A stretch of DNA of 64,000 bases, taken from Turbatrix aceti. Its lineage: Eukaryota > Nematoda > Chromadorea > Rhabditida > Panagrolaimidae. A program made the translations under genes and the position numbers. Positions 59,734 to 64,000 of this stretch are shown here, piece after piece (the stretch's first letter is position 1; the number at the start of each line of letters is the position of its first letter). The notes beneath the pieces are model-generated. The model did not search any database. It worked only from the letters and a program-made list of their open reading frames with translations, and was not told the origin of the DNA. The stretch spans positions 8,584,739-8,648,738 of the forward strand of contig OZ017767.1 in NCBI GenBank assembly GCA_963969345.1. Reading direction: 5' to 3'.

Positions 59734-62281
59734 TTACTGCCCTATTCCCGGAAAAATATTTCGGTAAAGTTTCGTGGCACACGTTCCAGGTTTTCGGAGG
59801 CCGCAGGTTGTTTCCAAAAAGTGCAAAACAGGCGCCGCAAGTGGGGAATACTTCAAACTGAACACGAAACAGACGACAAAAAAGTAGTGCAATGCCGTTG
59901 AAAATCCTCCTTGAACCTGGAAGAAAGCAGTTTTTAACAAATTGATCATTTAAATTAAATGAAACATACGGCAATTGTATCGTATCCGACTCCGAGGTAG
60001 TACTTGAAATCAGGAGACTCGTCGACGACCAGGATCGCAGGTGCCGTGATTCGGGACTGAGCCTTGAGTTCGCGCACCTCTTCGAGAGTTGTAAAATTCT
60101 TGCCGCCGAAAAAGAGGGCACCACTCTCGCAGCAGCCACGAGCACCGTAAAATTTTCGGACCAGGGAAAAAAGTGCCGTTGCCGCACTGTATTCGCGTTT
60201 GTCTGAAAACACAAAAAAGCAAGTTGGAATTCAAACAGTTTAATCGTATCCAACCTCCGGGCATGTCACAGTAGTCCACATTGATGCCATTGGCCAGTGC
60301 CAGTGCCAGGATGCCATCCACCATGTTTCCGAATGAGACATGTCCGTCTGAGACGTGCTGTTTTCGCATCGTCAGGTAGTAGTCCTCGTCCAGCTGAACT
60401 GCGTTTTTTGAAAAATTGAAAAAAAATAATTGAAAATTAGACTTACAAAACTTGCGTCTAACGAAATTCGAGGGAATTTTTTGATAAATTCGGGAAACAA
60501 GGTGTACTCGTTTACGCGGCGCAACTCGTCGAGCCATTTCAGTCGGAGGCTTCTGGAAAATTTTTTGGGTAAAAATTTTTGGTCTTGACGCGATTGCAAA
60601 GTTTGTTTGTTGTTGATCAGTTTTTTTTCGCGGTAACACATAAGAAAATAAGAAAGAGAAAATAAGAAAATTTAGAAAAATTTTTATTACATTATTTTAC
60701 GAAACAAAAGAGTTTACAAAACAGTTGTTTTTAGTAAATTATCGCAGAAAAATGTTTTGTTGACAGCAAATCCATTGTCCTTTTACAACAGTTTATTTTA
60801 AACCTATTCTCATTTTTATTCGTTTTTACCTCTTTTAACCCCCAAAACTTACGCAGTCTCCTTGAAAAGCAGCCTCAAACGTTCCAAATCGTCTTCCGAT
60901 CCGATACGCTCCACAGCATCTTCCAGAGTCATCGGCGCTTCCGTCGGCATGGAAAATCGTTTGTGAATTCGAAATCCGATTCTGCCGGTCGTCTTTCGAA
61001 CTCGCTGAAGTCTGTTCCGGAGAATGTTTGACAGACGCGATTGACGACCGTGGGTTACGTCAATGAAAAAATCATGACCGATCCAAGCGTGCATAGCGCG
61101 TCCCAAATCTCGGTGATCCGATGGCCGGGATGAGAAACTGCAAAAAATGGAAAAAAATTTGGGTATTTGTTAAACAGAAGTTTTTTACTCTGGAAAAACG
61201 GTGTCCAGGTAACTGCCGAGGGCCTTGAGCATGGCGATCTCAGCTGATTTGAGAACTTTTAGGTTGTGGGAGTACATTTCGGGTTTCGCTAGGATAGTCA
61301 GCGCAGTTTTCGAACGCGGAGTGTTGAAAAAAGACGCGAGAATGGGCTGAAAATTGTGGGAATTCAAGGGCAAAAAAATTTGAGAAAAAAATTATTTTTA
61401 TTTGATTTTTAGAAGACGCAAACCCAGTTTAGACTTTTTTGGATTTTGAAAGCACAAAAAATAAAACAGTTTTTTAAGGATCAAAAATGACACAAGAAGA
61501 CAACACCTGTACGGTTAAAAATTTTAGGTAAATTTTTTAGATAAAAAATTTCGCCTGTTTTCGAAGTTATGAATTTGAATAAAAAAATCATAATATTCGA
61601 TCATTTCGAAAATTTTGTAATTTTAGGTCCAATACGTACGAAACAGTGAAAAAAAACCAACCTCAATGCCCTCAGGCGCGGATAAACTCGAAATCTCAGT
61701 ATACAACTTGTTGATGAAATCCGCAAGTTTCGCGAACAGTCGATCGATCAGTCCGACTCCGGGAGTTGTATTGTCTTCGTCAGCGATTTTCTGGATACAA
61801 GCAATAATGTCTTCCGTCAGGCTGACAGGTGTAAAAGTCATCGTTGGGGTGAAACTCGAAGTTGGCAATTCGGGTACCCCAGGTAGGGGAAGTACAGGCT
61901 TCTGATCAATTTTATCCATTTCCTCATTATCAGTTTTGGATAACGATATAGGCTGACAACTCGCAGGCTCTATAAAAAAAAATTCACATATAAAACCCCC
62001 AAAAAATAGATGTTACCAGTTTCAATAAAATTAACAACGTAAGACGTATCTTTACGCAGAACAAAGGATTCTGGATTTTTTATTGCCAGTTCAAGACTTT
62101 TGCCACCGATGGAAACAGTCTCAAAGACCTGCACGTCAAAATTGCCCGATCGAGGCAGGTTGCTTCGCAGATCAGCGACCACAGAAGAAATGGTAGTGGA
62201 CTCCGACACGGCATAACGGTGCGTAGCCACCGAGGATTCTGTGGGATTTGTGGCAATGATGCGACAGTAGACGTCGGCCAT
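59734..62281 (-). CDS. 558-residue protein of unrecognised family
   Basis: Eight exons in consistent phase: 62017-62281, 61662-61969, 61189-61346, 60853-61137, 60447-60552, 60255-60393, 59970-60202, 59734-59916. No signal peptide. The first 90 residues could be a small beta-rich domain. A Pro/Thr-rich linker (PVLPLPGVPELPTSSFTP) leads into helical segments. A basic RNILRNRLQRVRKTTGR stretch precedes a C-terminal domain ending YFFVVCFVFSLKYSPLAAPVL and a Cys-containing tail. The last part faintly resembles a C-terminal domain in uncharacterised, possibly transposon-associated animal proteins (hydrophobic F-x-Y-P segment near the end). This is memory only and not evidence of function. The first exon's frame stays open upstream of the chosen ATG to 62566, so the start could be earlier. 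Confidence 0.65.
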
Positions 62282-62796
62282 GATAGCCAAAAAAAAAGTG
62301 TAAAAAGTGTTTTTGACAAGGTTGATTGCATTTTTCTTGACAGCCTGCACTTTCGTGCTGAGAACCACGTCGAACTGCGGCGCATAAAAATGTAAAAACT
62401 CGAGCTTATAAAAAGTGTATCGAATAAGATTTACTTTTTGTAATGTCGTTTTTTTGATACACTTTTTGTATATCTTTGCAGTGATTGTTTTACCATAGAA
62501 TGAAGGTTTAATTGAAGATTGAAACCGATTTGAAGGGGAAACAGTTTTTGGAAAACTTGACGACATGTTTTACGCGATGCTGATCAGGGTTTTCTAATTT
62601 GACTTTTTGTACCGTGAAAAATATTCGCCAAACCATACCAGTTACTTTGTAAAAAATGAAATTCTGCATTCTGTAAGACAAGCTTGTTTGGGAATTTCAC
62701 GTACACCTGTCTTATGGATAACGGTATTATTCGGTAATATTTTTATGCAGTTTTAATTTTTGCTTTATGACATACAGTCTTTACACAGTTTATTTC
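62282..62796. other. Intergenic, contains a solo hAT-like end
   Basis: Between the unrecognised gene and the chemoreceptor-like gene. The only recognised item is the element end at 62585-62616. Confidence 0.5.
62585..62616. mobile_element. Solo terminal repeat of the 45982 hAT-like family
   Basis: CAGGGTTTTCTAATTTGACT and the next 12 bases match the complement of the right end of the element at 45982-46364. No second end is present nearby. Confidence 0.7.
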
Positions 62797-64000
62797 TTAC
62801 TTCAAATGCTCAACAACGAATTCCCGCATATCGTTATGCAGCAATGTCATTAACGCCGTCGGCAAAAGCATGATGAAGTATCTGGAAGTGCGCAAGTACG
62901 TGTTATACAAATAGAACAAAATTGTACTGATAGGCAACGTTGGCGAGATTTCAGTGCACCGAAGAAAATTTGTCACGTGGTGAGGGCAAAAGTGTACGCT
63001 TGCAATATCTATATTGGTTGTTAGCAGAAAAAATGTCACGCCAATGATCGTTGTCTGTGCTGCCATTTTCCAGACACTGGAAGCGTACCGTGTTCCCGAA
63101 AGCCAGGAAGTTACGGTGAAAAATTCTCTCCAGTTATTGAATCTGAATTTGATGTTGAAAAGGATTTCGGCGCCTATGAGAACGTTCAAAACAGTAAAAA
63201 TATAGTAGTAATGATTTAGTATGTAAAATATGTACTTAAAAAATTATCTTCAATTCTTTTGTTGAACAAATTCAGTTTTAAAACTTACATTGACATTGTT
63301 GTGAATTAACACAGCTACGGAATCTGGTATAATATAAATTCGCATGAAATACAACGAACGATATTGAAGATGACAAAAACGTAGAACGAGTGCTACAATC
63401 CAGATTCCGAGCATGCAAAGATGGGCATAGATGGATTCGAAATATCTCGTGAAACGGGGAACAAAAAATATACAAAATTGGTAGGCAGTGAGCATGCCCA
63501 CAAATATGGAGCGAAAAGCTACGTCATCAGTCGTCAGTATTTCAACGAGACTTAAAACATTTTTCATGTTGCGAACTAAATAGAATATATTGTAATAAGA
63601 AATAAACACTGCCACTGCAACATCCAAAACAAAAACCATTTGTGCGCACAGAAAATGCGTAATCCAGAGCAAAATGCCTTTTTCATAGTCGGGATCCGAC
63701 ATTGTCTGAAAATGAAAATAATTTTAATTATTTTTTTTTAATTCTTGGGCAGTGTTCAAAACATTACAAACCTTGAAACAGAACGCAAGACCTAATAAAT
63801 TCAAAAGGAATGCAGTTATAATAATTGCCATGTTTATGAACATTGATAAGAACACAACGCAGTAATCTGACATCCAAAAAATGAGGTAATCTTCCTTTGT
63901 GTGCGAATTTGACATTGGGGTGTAAAATGGTGTACTGGTTGAAGTCAACGCCATCGGTGAAATTTGTAAAAAGAGTGTCCAGTTATATTTGTTAACCAAC
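62797..64000 (-). CDS. Seven-helix chemoreceptor-like protein, 5' end off the window
   Basis: Exons 63772-64000 (partial), 63289-63705 and 62797-63234 join in phase to about 360 residues. They contain six to seven hydrophobic helices, for example VVFLSMFINMAIIITAFLL, IWIVALVLRF, YIFYILNHYYYIFTVLNVLI and VTFFLLTT. Layout, exon sizes and a C-terminal NDMREFVVEHLK tail fit nematode serpentine chemosensory receptors. I cannot assign the subfamily. Within the window the first in-frame ATG is in PMALTSTS (about 63951). The frame is open to the window edge, so the true start may lie outside. Confidence 0.6.

Noticed and set aside
63997..63999. Start codon of the chemoreceptor-like gene at the window edge
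   Set aside because: The codon there is TTG, not ATG; the frame simply runs out of the window.

Overview
The window is nuclear DNA of a nematode; I cannot name the genus. Three things support this: a major-sperm-protein (MSP) domain gene, a seven-helix chemoreceptor-like gene, and gene structure made of GC-richer exons separated by AT-rich introns with TTTCAG/TTTTAG acceptors. Several coding starts sit directly behind an acceptor-like TTTCAG, as expected for spliced-leader trans-splicing. I assembled gene models by hand from splice sites and reading phase. The summed exon length of every complete multi-exon model divides by three.

Layout. 1-2536 is gene-free, with diverged older copies of the repeat that follows. 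2539-18028 is a tandem array of four complete 3,809-bp units plus 254 bp. Every unit appears identical. Each unit holds the last coding exon of the tRNA methyltransferase TRMT1 (minus strand), a broken penultimate TRMT1 exon, and a decayed RNase H gene (plus strand). 17773-21241 is the intact TRMT1 gene, whose last exon is the terminal partial repeat unit. Facing away from it, 21413-24269 is an intact RNase H gene with a long Gln/Arg/Ser-rich tail. The array unit is therefore best read as a collapsed copy of this same head-to-head TRMT1/RNase H locus. 24270-27500 holds about five degenerate tandem copies of a block downstream of the RNase H gene, interrupted by a SINE-like insertion carrying a tRNA-like 3' half.

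28.0-44.8 kb is gene-dense: two small membrane proteins and a decayed duplicate, IGBP1/TAP42 (PP2A regulator), PHAX (snRNA export), an unrecognised helical protein, cornichon (ER cargo receptor), a Smad-family protein with an MH2 domain but no visible MH1, an MSP-domain protein and CZIB. 45.9-47.5 kb has a coiled-coil protein and an orphan zinc-binding exon. 49.5-55.1 kb has NDUFS1 (complex I) and a probable mitochondrial protein of unknown family. 57.1-59.2 kb is a beta-glucuronidase, 59.7-62.3 kb an unrecognised 558-residue protein, and 62.8-64 kb a chemoreceptor-like gene that runs off the end.

Mobile DNA is mostly short non-autonomous elements. Four are hAT-like (CAGGG/CAGTG ends with 8-bp flanking duplications). 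Two others have 6-bp duplications, one of them nested inside a hAT-like element. There are also a 440-bp palindromic element in a TRMT1 intron and truncated LINE-like 3' ends. Across the non-coding DNA the tetramer CAGT is several-fold over-represented on the plus strand only, whichever way the neighbouring gene runs. I could not explain this.
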